Shown one piece after another: positions 1-7,749 of a stretch of 27,572 bases of DNA; the stretch's first letter is position 1; every line of letters begins with the position of its first letter. This DNA comes from JBFWQM01 sp050249455 (GTDB taxonomy: Bacteria > Pseudomonadota > Alphaproteobacteria > MPNO01 > VGEU01): positions 1 through 27,572 of the forward strand of contig JBFWQM010000046.1 of the NCBI GenBank assembly GCA_050249455.1. Reading direction: 5' to 3'. The position numbers and the translations under genes are program-made. The notes beneath the pieces were generated by a model. That model was not told the origin of the DNA, did not search any database, and was given only the letters and a program-made list of their open reading frames with translations.

Positions 1-22
1 CCTCGCGGATCGTGTCGGTCAG
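1..22 (-). CDS. Possible 5' end of a truncated minus-strand gene
   Basis: Only the first seven codons would lie in the window. On the minus strand a strong purine-rich site (GGGAGGA) is followed, after about six bases, by CTG and then an open frame reading (M)TDTIRE to the window edge. No ATG, GTG or TTG is available in that frame, so the start would be the rare CTG. The good ribosome-binding site is the only real support. No function can be read from seven residues, and the site could be fortuitous in GC-rich DNA. Confidence 0.25.
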
Positions 23-354
23 GACGGCTCCTCCCTGTTGCGCCGTTGGCCGGGGGGCGGCGCGGCGGGGCCGTGGCGCCCGCGGGTCGGGTCCTGCGAT
101 GTCGTGAAGCGACGGTCGGCCGGCGGGCCCGCCGGACGGGCGCGCGCCGCGAAGCATCCCTGCGAAACGCCCGGCAACGCCATGCGCGCCTCCACGGAAG
201 CGGGCGACTCTGCGCAATACCGAAACGACGGGCGGCGGTCGGGTTCTTGGTTGGTCGCGGGCGGGACGATCGTGGCCCCGCCGCTTGTTCGCGGACGCCT
301 GCCTCGCGGAAAGGCTAAGCCCGGCGCCCGCCCCGGGTCAATCCCGATGCCGGG
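23..354. other. Intergenic region with no recognisable gene
   Basis: About 330 bases of very GC-rich sequence separate the possible gene start at the left edge from the 3' end of the NTF2-like gene. Open frames here give arginine- and glycine-rich translations with no recognisable fold, and I do not accept them as genes. The stretch holds a perfect 16-base GC palindrome (CCGGCGGGCCCGCCGG, 120-135). The sequence TGACCCGG occurs twice on the minus strand just past the NTF2-like stop. No U-rich terminator or clear promoter was found. Confidence 0.5.
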
Positions 355-756
355 TCAGTGCACCGTGCCGCCGCTGCGGCGGGCGGGGCGCGGCGGAGCG
401 GCGGTCGGTCCGGACTGGTGATGGACCATGCGCCAGGCCGACTCCTCCTGGACGAAGCAGTTGGTGGCGATCAGGCGGCTGCCCATGACCTCCTCCATGC
501 AGATCACGAAGCCGACGCCGCCGATCAGGCGCGCCTCGGCGTCCGCGAACTCGATCTTCGGCTGCGACGGGTTCTCCAGGATCGCCGTCCAGCTCGCCAG
601 CACCGCGGCGCGGCCGATCAGCGGCGCCCAGCCGGGGTGCAGGCAGCTCACCGGCGCGCGCGCGGCCCAGAGCGCGTTCATCGCCGCGATGTCGCGGCCG
701 GCGAAGGCGCGGTAGAACGCGGCGTTGGCCGCCAGGATGTCGTCGCGCTCGCTCAT
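355..756 (-). CDS. NTF2/SnoaL-like protein, third gene of the kynurenine operon
   Basis: A 133-aa protein with the small alpha+beta barrel pattern of the NTF2/SnoaL (DUF4440-like) superfamily. An N-terminal helix (about residues 5-33, including AAFYRAFAGRD) is followed by a W-x-P-L-I-G-R-A segment (43-50) and alternating strands up to WRMVHHQSG (109-116). The start ATG is preceded by GGAGGA at good spacing. It begins 14 nt after the tryptophan dioxygenase stop, so it is very probably co-transcribed with kynU and kynA. Family members range from enzymes to simple binding proteins, and the sequence does not reveal its substrate. A role tied to tryptophan or kynurenine breakdown is inferred from position only. 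The last 15 or so residues are low complexity (P/A/R/G) and look like a disordered tail. Confidence 0.85.
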   Translation of the reverse strand: MSERDDILAANAAFYRAFAGRDIAAMNALWAARAPVSCLHPGWAPLIGRAAVLASWTAILENPSQPKIEFADAEARLIGGVGFVICMEEVMGSRLIATNCFVQEESAWRMVHHQSGPTAAPPRPARRSGGTVH

Positions 757-770
757 TCCCGTTCCTCCGC

Positions 771-1610
771 TCACAGCGCCGTCCGCACGTCCCACAGCTC
801 GGGGAAGAAGCGGATGTCGAGCGCCTTGCGCAGATAGCTGACGCCGGCGGTGCCGCCGGTGCCGCGCTTGTGGCCGATGATGCGCTCCACCGTGGTGACG
901 TGGCGGAAGCGCCACTGCTGGAACCAGTCCTCCAGGTCGACCAGCTCCTCGGCAAACTCGTAGAGGTCCCAGTAGCGTTCGGTGTCGCGGTAGACCGCGA
1001 GCCAGGCGTCGCGCACCGAGGGGTGCGGGGCGTAGGGCAGGCTGAAGTCGCGGTCCACGCATTCCGGCGCGACCGGCAGGCCGCGGCGCGCGAGCAGCCG
1101 GATCGCCTCGTCGTAGAGCGAGGGCGCTTCGAGCGTCTGCATCAGCAGCGCGTGCACGGCCGCGTCGTGGCGGTGCGGCGCCAGCATCGCGCGGTTCTTG
1201 TTGCCGAGCAGGAACTCGATGCGGCGGTACTGGAACGACTGGAAGCCGGAGGCGTGGCCCAGCTTGTCGCGGAACGTCAGGTAGTCGGACGGCGTCAGGG
1301 TCGCCAGCACGTCCCACGACTGGATGAGCTGCGACTGGATGCGCGAGACGCGCGCCAGCATCTTGAACGCCGGACGCAGCTGGTCGGCGCCGATCAGCGC
1401 CAGCGCCGCGACCAGCTCGTGGATCGCGAGCTTCATCCACAGCTCGGTGGTCTGGTGGATGACGATGAAAAGCGTCTCGTCGTGGCTGTCCGACACCGGG
1501 TGCTGGGCATGCAGGATCTCGGCCAGCGCCAGGTAGTCGCCGTAGCTCATGCTTTCGGCGAAATCGGTATGCGTGCCCTCGGGCAGCGGCCGATGCGTGT
1601 CCTCGCTCAT
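771..1610 (-). CDS. kynA: Tryptophan 2,3-dioxygenase
   Basis: Haem enzyme that opens the indole ring of L-tryptophan with O2 to give N-formylkynurenine, the first step of the kynurenine pathway. It is cytosolic, and homologues are homotetramers. The 279-aa length is normal for the bacterial family. Visible signatures include HQTTELWMK (52-60), where His52 matches the distal active-site histidine. FRDKLGHASGFQS (113-125) carries Arg114, which matches the substrate-carboxylate arginine. RFRHVTTVERIIGHKRGTGG (234-253) has His237 as the expected proximal haem ligand. No key residue is missing. GGGAGG lies 7 nt before the ATG. The gene begins 16 nt after the kynureninase stop and runs 14 nt ahead of the NTF2-like gene, giving a compact three-gene unit. 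N-formylkynurenine must be deformylated before kynureninase can act, and no formamidase gene is in the window. Confidence 0.97.
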   Translation of the reverse strand: MSEDTHRPLPEGTHTDFAESMSYGDYLALAEILHAQHPVSDSHDETLFIVIHQTTELWMKLAIHELVAALALIGADQLRPAFKMLARVSRIQSQLIQSWDVLATLTPSDYLTFRDKLGHASGFQSFQYRRIEFLLGNKNRAMLAPHRHDAAVHALLMQTLEAPSLYDEAIRLLARRGLPVAPECVDRDFSLPYAPHPSVRDAWLAVYRDTERYWDLYEFAEELVDLEDWFQQWRFRHVTTVERIIGHKRGTGGTAGVSYLRKALDIRFFPELWDVRTAL

Positions 1611-1626
1611 GTCGCGCCCTCCCGTG

Positions 1627-2865
1627 TCATGTCACCGCCGAGCGGACCCGGAACTCCGGCCGGTCCCACGCCTCGGTCGTCATCGTTTCGCGCAAGGTCG
1701 CCACCGCGTCCCACACGTCGGCGAAGCGCACATAGAGCGGCGCGAAGCCGAAGCGCAGGATGTCGGGACTGCGGAAGTCGCCGATCACGCCGGCGCGGAT
1801 CAGCGCCTGCATGACGGGATAGGCCTCGGCGTGGCGCAGCGCGACCTGGCTGCCGCGCGCGTGCGCGTCGCGCGGGCTGGCCAGCGCGAAGCCGAGGCCG
1901 GCGCATTCCTGGTCCACCAGCTCGACGAAGAGGTCGGTCAGCGCCATCGACTTCGCGCGCACCGCGGTCATGTCGACCCTGTTCAGGATATCGACCCCGA
2001 CCTCCAGCGCGGCGAGGCCGAGGATCGACGGCGTGCCGCACAGATGGCGGGCGATGCCGGCGGCGGGACGGTAGTCGTCCTCGAACGCGAACGGGTCGGC
2101 ATGGCCCATCCAGCCCGACAGCGGCGGCCGCGCCGCATCGTGGTGGCGGCCGGCGACGAACAGGAACGCCGGCGCCCCGGGCCCGCCGTTGAGGTACTTG
2201 TAGCCGCAGCCGACCGCGAAGTCGGCCACGGCGCCGTTGAGGTCCACGGGCACGGCGCCGGTCGAGTGCGAGAGGTCCCACAGCACGAGCGCGCCGGCCG
2301 CGTGCGCCGCGGCGGTCAGCGCCGCCATGTCGTGGACCCGCCCGGAACGGTAGTCGACATGGGTCAGCATCAGCACAGCGACGTCGCGGTCGAGCGCCGC
2401 CGCGATGCCGTCGGCCGCGGCGCGCCGCAGGGTGCGGCCGCCGACCAGGTCGAGCAGGCCTTGCGCGACGTAGACGTCGGTCGGGAAGTTGCCGTCTTCC
2501 GTCAGCACGGCGGCGCGGTCCGGGCGCAGCCGCAGCGCGGCGGCGAGCAGCTTGAACAGGTTGACCGAGGTCGAATCGGCGGCCACCACCTCGCCCGGCG
2601 CGGCGCCGATCAGGCGGGCGATCTTGTCGCCGACGCGGGCCGGCGCGTCGATCCAGCCGTGGACGTTCCAGCTGCGGATCAGGTCGCCGCCCCATTCGCG
2701 GCGGACCAGTTCGTCGAGGCGGCCGGCGGTCGCGCGCGGCAGCGCGCCCAGCGAGTTGCCGTCGAGGTAAACCACCCCCTGCGGCACGTCGAACAGGTCG
2801 CGGCACGGCGCCAGGGGGTCCGCCGCGTCGCGCGTCTCGCAGGCCTTGCGCGTGAGTCCGCTCAT
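1627..2865 (-). CDS. kynU: Kynureninase
   Basis: PLP-dependent hydrolase that splits kynurenine (or 3-hydroxykynurenine) into anthranilate (or 3-hydroxyanthranilate) and alanine. The 412-aa length is normal. The family N-terminus is intact (YLDGNSLGALP, 33-43). The PLP-contacting WDLSHSTG (196-203) and the lysine region GCGYKYLNGGPG (219-230) are present, with Lys223 as the Schiff-base lysine. The start is secure because an in-frame TAA lies just upstream of the ATG and the N-terminus matches the family. The nearest strong Shine-Dalgarno sequence (AGGAGG) is unusually far, 14 nt upstream. This is the promoter-proximal gene of the kynU-kynA-NTF2 operon, divergent from the TerC gene. No 3-monooxygenase gene is present nearby, which favours the anthranilate branch; that is inference. 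Confidence 0.96.
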   Translation of the reverse strand: MSGLTRKACETRDAADPLAPCRDLFDVPQGVVYLDGNSLGALPRATAGRLDELVRREWGGDLIRSWNVHGWIDAPARVGDKIARLIGAAPGEVVAADSTSVNLFKLLAAALRLRPDRAAVLTEDGNFPTDVYVAQGLLDLVGGRTLRRAAADGIAAALDRDVAVLMLTHVDYRSGRVHDMAALTAAAHAAGALVLWDLSHSTGAVPVDLNGAVADFAVGCGYKYLNGGPGAPAFLFVAGRHHDAARPPLSGWMGHADPFAFEDDYRPAAGIARHLCGTPSILGLAALEVGVDILNRVDMTAVRAKSMALTDLFVELVDQECAGLGFALASPRDAHARGSQVALRHAEAYPVMQALIRAGVIGDFRSPDILRFGFAPLYVRFADVWDAVATLRETMTTEAWDRPEFRVRSAVT

Positions 2866-2873
2866 GCCCGCCG

Positions 2874-2885
2874 ATTATGCCTCCT
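2874..2885 (-). promoter_or_regulatory. Distant Shine-Dalgarno and CATAAT box ahead of kynU
   Basis: On the minus strand AGGAGG (2880-2885) is followed directly by CATAAT (2874-2879) and then eight bases before the kynU ATG. The Shine-Dalgarno is 14 nt from the start codon, longer than the 5-9 nt seen for most other genes here. CATAAT is a five-of-six match to a -10 box at the distance expected for a leaderless transcript, but the matching -35 position is poor. Either reading is possible. Confidence 0.3.
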
Positions 2886-2925
2886 GGCTTGCGCCGCGGC
2901 CACTGCGCGCAGCGACCGGTTTCGG

Positions 2926-2954
2926 TTGTCCGCTATTGCCGGACTGGCTAGTTT
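2926..2954 (+). promoter_or_regulatory. Weak sigma-70-like promoter candidate before the first TerC gene
   Basis: TTGTCC (2926-2931) and TAGTTT (2949-2954) are separated by 17 bases, about 60 nt upstream of the TerC start, within the least GC-rich part of the 147-base kynU/TerC divergent region. The matches to consensus are only four and three of six, so this is a position to test and not a firm call. Confidence 0.2.
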
Positions 2955-3012
2955 CCCTACACGCGCCCGCCGGGCGCCTGCGTCGACAACACCACCACGA
3001 GGCCGCTCGGTC

Positions 3013-3732
3013 ATGGATTTCGCCCTCACCTCGCAGTTCTGGGTCGCCCTGGGCGAGATCATGGTGGTCAACATCCTGCTGTCCGGCGACAACGCGGTGG
3101 TCATCGCGCTGGCGTGCCGGAACCTGCCGAAGAAGTACCGGAACCCGGCGGTCCTGGCCGGAAGCGGCGGCGCGGTGCTGCTGCGGGTGCTGTTCTGCTT
3201 CGTCGTTGCGTGGCTGATGGAAATCCCGTTCCTGAAGGTCGCCGGCGGCGCGCTGCTGCTGTGGATCGGCGTCCGCCTGCTGGTGCCGGAGCACGAGGAC
3301 GGCGACGGCGACGGCCACGGCGCCAGCAACCTGTGGGGCGCGATCCGCACCATCGTCATCGCCGACGCGGTGATGAGCCTGGACAACGTCATCGCCATCG
3401 CCGCGGCGGCGAAGGGCGACATGACCCTGATCATCACCGGCCTGGTGCTGTCGATCCCGCTGATCGTGTTCGGGAGCCAGCTGCTGCTGGGCGTGCTGAA
3501 CCGGTTTCCCGTGCTGGTCACCGCTGGCGGCGCCCTGCTGGGCTGGATCGCGGGCGAGGTGATCGTGACCGATCCGGCACTGCATCATTGGGCGGAAGGC
3601 ATGGGCCACAACGTCGAATTGGCCGCAGCAGTCGCCGGGGCCGCGATTGTGGTATTGGTGGGCAAGACCCTGGCCCGCCGCGCGGAGGCGCGGGCACGGC
3701 TCGCCGACCTCAGCGTGGAGAACCCCGAATGA
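3013..3732 (+). CDS. TerC-family integral membrane protein (YjbE-like)
   Basis: A 239-aa polytopic membrane protein of the TerC family. Characterised members are linked to manganese or other metal efflux, to metalation of exported proteins, and to tellurite resistance. The paired acidic motifs in membrane segments are present: LSGDNAVVIAL (23-33, Asp26/Asn27) and DAVMSLDNV (118-126, Asp124/Asn125). About seven hydrophobic segments can be counted. The loop at 92-103 (EHEDGDGDGHG) is rich in Asp, Glu and His and could bind metal. The ATG at 3013 gives the normal family N-terminus, and a longer frame upstream is spurious. Its stop overlaps the start of the universal stress protein gene (ATGA), indicating translational coupling. 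Substrate is not determinable from sequence. Confidence 0.92.
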   Translation: MDFALTSQFWVALGEIMVVNILLSGDNAVVIALACRNLPKKYRNPAVLAGSGGAVLLRVLFCFVVAWLMEIPFLKVAGGALLLWIGVRLLVPEHEDGDGDGHGASNLWGAIRTIVIADAVMSLDNVIAIAAAAKGDMTLIITGLVLSIPLIVFGSQLLLGVLNRFPVLVTAGGALLGWIAGEVIVTDPALHHWAEGMGHNVELAAAVAGAAIVVLVGKTLARRAEARARLADLSVENPE

Positions 3733-4163
3733 ACGCCGCGAACAACCGCATCCTGGTGCCGATCGACGGTTCGGAGAATGCCGCCCGCGCGCTGGAGAAG
3801 GCGATCACGGTGGTCCGCGGGCTGCCGGACGGCGAGCTGCATCTGGTCAACGTCCAGCCCCCGGTCCGCGGCGTCGCCGCCTCGATGGTCGGCCAGGACG
3901 CGATCAAGACCTACCACCACGAGGAAGGCATGAAGGCGCTGGAAAGCGCGATCGAGGCGTGCCGCGCCGCGGGCGTCACGGCCAGGCACCACATCGGCGT
4001 CGGATCGATCGGCCCCACGATCGCCCGCTTCGCCAAGGAGCTCGGCTGCGCCCAGATCATCATGGGCACGCGCGGCCATGGCAAGGCGCTGAACCTGCTG
4101 CTGGGATCGGCTGCCAGCGAGGTGATCGAGCACGCCGACGTGCCCGTCACCCTGGTGAAGTAG
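3729..4163 (+). CDS. Universal stress protein, UspA family, ATP-binding type
   Basis: A 144-aa single-domain Usp protein, normal length, cytosolic and probably dimeric. The N-terminal strand with the conserved Asp (ILVPIDGS, 8-15; Asp13) is followed by the ATP-binding signature G-2x-G-9x-G-S at 113-127 (GTRGHG, nine intervening residues, then GS). This points to the nucleotide-binding subgroup. The start overlaps the TerC stop by four bases, so the two are translationally coupled. A second TerC gene follows 84 bases later. The TerC-Usp-TerC arrangement suggests a link between stress or nucleotide sensing and metal transport; this is inferred from context only. Confidence 0.93.
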   Translation: MNAANNRILVPIDGSENAARALEKAITVVRGLPDGELHLVNVQPPVRGVAASMVGQDAIKTYHHEEGMKALESAIEACRAAGVTARHHIGVGSIGPTIARFAKELGCAQIIMGTRGHGKALNLLLGSAASEVIEHADVPVTLVK

Positions 4164-4247
4164 CGCCGCCGCACGCAGCCGGTTCCGCGCCTGCAACTTT
4201 TCCCGGCCGTGCCCGTTTAGCGCGAGCCCACCAACCTGCCGGATCCC

Positions 4248-4988
4248 ATGCTCGAGCTGCTGAGCGACCCCAACGCCTGGGCGAGCCTCCTGACGCTGAC
4301 GGCGCTGGAGATCGTGCTCGGCATCGACAACATCATCTTCATCTCGATCGTCGCGGCGCGGCTGCCCGAGCATCAGCGCGACAAGGCGCGGATCCTCGGG
4401 CTGTCGGGCGCGCTGGTCATGCGCCTCGCCCTGCTGGCGGCGATCGCGTGGATCGCGAGCCTGACGACGCCGGTGTTCTCCGCGGCGGGGATGGATTTCT
4501 CGTGGCGCGACATCATCCTGCTCGGCGGCGGGCTGTTCCTGCTGGCCAAGGCCACCGTCGAGATCCACCACACGGTCGAGGGCGAGCACGAGCACGGCGT
4601 CGAGCCGAAGGCCGCCCGGTTCGGCGCGGTGATCGCGCAGATCATGGTGCTGGACCTCGTCTTCTCGCTCGATTCGATCATCACCGCCGTCGGCATGGCC
4701 AACGAGCTCACGATCATGATCGCGGCGGTGGTGATCGCGATGGCGGTGATGCTGGTCGCGTCGGGGCCGGTCAGCGGCTTCATCCAGCGCCACCCGACCG
4801 CAAAGATGCTGGCGCTGAGCTTCCTGCTGCTGGTCGGGCTCGCGCTGGTCGGCGACGGGCTGCACTACCACATCCCGCGCGGCTACCTCTATTTCGCCAT
4901 CGCCTTCTCGATCGGCGTCGAGTCGCTCAACCTGCTGGCCGCCGCGCGGCGCCGGCGGAAACGCGCCGGTCGGCCGGCGTCACGCTGA
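4248..4988 (+). CDS. Second TerC-family membrane protein
   Basis: A 246-aa TerC protein, clearly distinct from the one at 3013 and not a recent copy. The motif pair is LGIDNIIFISIVA (24-36, Asp27/Asn28) and DLVFSLDSIITAVGMA (136-151, Asp136/Asp142), as in the larger TerC/YceF-type subgroup. A histidine- and glutamate-rich cytoplasmic loop (about 105-117, EIHHTVEGEHEHG) is a possible metal site. Several hydrophobic helices span the rest. The C-terminus is a short basic tail (RRRRKR). The Shine-Dalgarno is weak. It follows the Usp gene by 84 bases with no evident terminator and may be in the same operon. Its last 62 bases overlap the 3' end of the converging protease gene. Confidence 0.92.
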   Translation: MLELLSDPNAWASLLTLTALEIVLGIDNIIFISIVAARLPEHQRDKARILGLSGALVMRLALLAAIAWIASLTTPVFSAAGMDFSWRDIILLGGGLFLLAKATVEIHHTVEGEHEHGVEPKAARFGAVIAQIMVLDLVFSLDSIITAVGMANELTIMIAAVVIAMAVMLVASGPVSGFIQRHPTAKMLALSFLLLVGLALVGDGLHYHIPRGYLYFAIAFSIGVESLNLLAAARRRRKRAGRPASR

Positions 4989-5967
4989 TGGTTTCCAGCC
5001 GGCCGGCGCGGATCGCCGTGACCGGACAGTCGATCCCGATGCGCGCGGCGTTGAGGAGCTGGTGCAGGTCGTCCACGCCCCGCACCGGCATGCCGTCGAA
5101 CGACAGCACGATGTCGGCGACCGCCAGCCCGGCCGCCGCCGCGGGGCTGCCCGCCTCGACCTCGGCGACCCGCACCGCGCTGGGCGCCGCGGCGCCAACC
5201 TGGCGCGCCAGCCGCCGCGGCAGCGCGATGGTCTGGCCGGCGATGCCGATGTAGCTGCGCCGCACCCGGCCGTGGCGCATGATCTCCGCCACCACGAACT
5301 TGGCGGTGTTGATCGCGATCGCGAAGCACAGCCCCTGCGCGCCCATGATGACCGCGGTGTTGATGCCGATCACCGTGCCGGCGCTGTCGACCAGCGGCCC
5401 GCCCGAATTGCCGGGGTTGAGCGCGGCGTCGGTCTGCAGCACGTCGTCGATCAGCCGCCCCGAGCTCGATCGCAGCGACCGGCCCAGCGCGCTGACCACG
5501 CCGGCCGTCACGCTGGCGGCGAAGCCGAGCGGGTTGCCGATCGCGATAGCGACCTGGCCCGGCCGCAACGCCGCCGAATCGCCGAGCTGCGACCAGCCCG
5601 GCACAGCGCCGTGGACGCGCAGCACCGCGAGGTCGGTGTCCGGATCGTCGCCGACGACATAGGCCGGCATCTCCGTCCCGTCCGGAAAAGTGGCCACGAT
5701 CGCCGCCGCGCCGGCCACGACGTGGCTGTTGGTCAGCATGAAGCCATCGGGGGTGAACACCACGCCCGACCCGGTGCCGCCGCGCGGGGCCCCGTCGCGG
5801 CCCGGCGCGAAGCGCACCGCCAGGTGCGCCACCGCCGGTGACACCCGGTCCACCGCGGCGGTGACCGCGCGCGAATAGGCGTCGAGCAGCCCCGCGTCTC
5901 CCGCCGCCCCTGCGGCCCGGGCCGGCGAGGCATCGTCGTCCAGCACGAATTGCAGGGTGCCGTCCAT
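4927..5967 (-). CDS. HtrA/DegP-like S1C serine protease with one PDZ domain
   Basis: A trypsin-fold protease followed by a PDZ domain. Taking the ATG at 5967 (weak GGAA upstream) the protein is 346 aa. The catalytic triad is intact: His82 in LTNSHVV, Asp112 in DTDLAVLR and Ser188 in NPGNSGGPL. The PDZ domain covers about 240-330 and includes a YIGIAGQ carboxylate-loop-like segment and the GSPAAAAGL motif. There is no signal peptide or membrane anchor at the N-terminus with any of the possible starts (ATG 5967, ATG 5997, TTG 6027), whereas classical HtrA/Deg proteases are exported. A cytoplasmic location is therefore possible. The final 62 bases are antisense to the TerC gene at 4248-4988. It is divergent from the formaldehyde dehydrogenase gene. 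Confidence 0.9.
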   Translation of the reverse strand: MDGTLQFVLDDDASPARAAGAAGDAGLLDAYSRAVTAAVDRVSPAVAHLAVRFAPGRDGAPRGGTGSGVVFTPDGFMLTNSHVVAGAAAIVATFPDGTEMPAYVVGDDPDTDLAVLRVHGAVPGWSQLGDSAALRPGQVAIAIGNPLGFAASVTAGVVSALGRSLRSSSGRLIDDVLQTDAALNPGNSGGPLVDSAGTVIGINTAVIMGAQGLCFAIAINTAKFVVAEIMRHGRVRRSYIGIAGQTIALPRRLARQVGAAAPSAVRVAEVEAGSPAAAAGLAVADIVLSFDGMPVRGVDDLHQLLNAARIGIDCPVTAIRAGRLETISVTPADRRVSAGAARRPAG

Positions 5968-6046
5968 TGCAGGGTTCCATCTGTGGCTGAGGCCCATCGA
6001 TATGGGCACGCCCGGCCCGCCCTTCAATTCACCGTCGCCCGCCGCA

Positions 6047-6075
6047 TTGACGGCCGGCGGGGGGTATGGAACAAC
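6047..6075 (+). promoter_or_regulatory. Promoter candidate for the formaldehyde dehydrogenase operon
   Basis: TTGACG (6047-6052, five of six matches to a -35 box) is followed after 17 bases by AACAAC (6070-6075, weak -10). It sits 36 bases before the start codon, in the 143-base region shared with the divergent protease gene. Support is limited to the -35 match and position. Confidence 0.3.
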
Positions 6076-6110
6076 CGCCGCACGGGCTGTTTCAGGCGGG
6101 GAGAACGGTG

Positions 6111-7219
<1,109 letters not shown>

Positions 7220-7220
<1 letters not shown>

Positions 7221-7615
7221 TGACGGTCGACATCGGCCGCATCGGGCAGATCGCGCTGGCGGTCAGCGACGTCGACCGGGCGGAGACGTTCTATGCGGAG
7301 GCGCTCGGCCTGCGGAAACTGTTCCGCTTCGGCGACCTCGCGTTCTTCGACTGCGCCGGGGTGCGACTGATGCTGGAGAAGGCGGCGGACGCGACCGCCG
7401 TGCTGACCGGCTCGCCGATCTATTTCCGCTGCGCCGACATCGTGCTGGCCGTGCACGAGCTGGAGGCCCGCGGCGTCGCCTTCGAGGCGCCGCCGCATCT
7501 GGTCGCCAAGATGGACGACCACGACCTGTGGATGGCCTTCTTCGCCGACCCCGACGGCCACACCCTGGCGCTGATGATGGAAGCGCCGACGGGATACGTT
7601 CCGCCGCGGGATTAA
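7220..7615 (+). CDS. VOC-superfamily (glyoxalase/bleomycin-resistance fold) protein
   Basis: A 131-aa protein with two beta-alpha-beta-beta-beta units typical of vicinal oxygen chelate proteins. The first unit is IGQIALAVSDVDRAETFYAEALGL-like (residues 8-31) and the second ends in FFADPDGHTLALMME (112-126). The usual first metal ligand, a His in the opening strand, is replaced by Gln10 in GQIALAV, so metal binding may differ. The second unit begins near IYFRCADI. The start codon shares one base with the frmA stop (TGATG), which implies translational coupling. A role in handling formaldehyde, S-formylglutathione or a related thioester is suggested by coupling only. No S-formylglutathione hydrolase gene is seen nearby. 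Confidence 0.88.
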
Positions 7616-7637
7616 CGAAAGCCTGCGGAGGAGATTT

Positions 7638-7727
7638 GTAGGGGCGGGTTTCAAACCCGCCCGCGGCGCCTCGGCCGGCATCGTCGTCGAACGGAAAAAA
7701 GAGGGCGGGTTTGAGACCCGCCCCTAC
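7638..7727. repeat. REP/BIME-like paired palindrome, copy 1
   Basis: Two 25-base arms (7638-7662 and 7703-7727) in opposite orientation flank a 40-base spacer. Each arm is itself almost a perfect hairpin: GGGCGGGTTT, one central base, AAACCCGCCC. The outer ends carry GTAG and CTAC, so the arms are near-exact inverted copies (24 of 25 positions). The element lies between the VOC gene (plus) and the LLM oxidoreductase gene (minus), which converge on it, so it may act as a bidirectional terminator or mRNA 3'-end stabiliser. A second copy is at 25574-25649. Translated fragments read GLKPAPT, a common artefact peptide of such repeats. Confidence 0.9.
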
Positions 7728-7749
7728 GAAATATCCTGCGCCCGCTGTG

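Noticed and set aside
120..135. 16-base GC palindrome in the first intergenic region
   Set aside because: It follows no gene end and has no U-tract; in DNA this GC-rich such palindromes arise often.
870..1814. Long plus-strand frame opposite kynA
   Set aside because: Composition (Arg, Val, Gln, His) and exact opposition to a certain gene mark it as a GC-rich antisense shadow.
1549..3732. A 727-residue plus-strand frame running through kynU into the first TerC gene
   Set aside because: The first two thirds are an antisense shadow of kynU, rich in Arg, Ala and Gly. Only the part from ATG 3013 matches a protein family.
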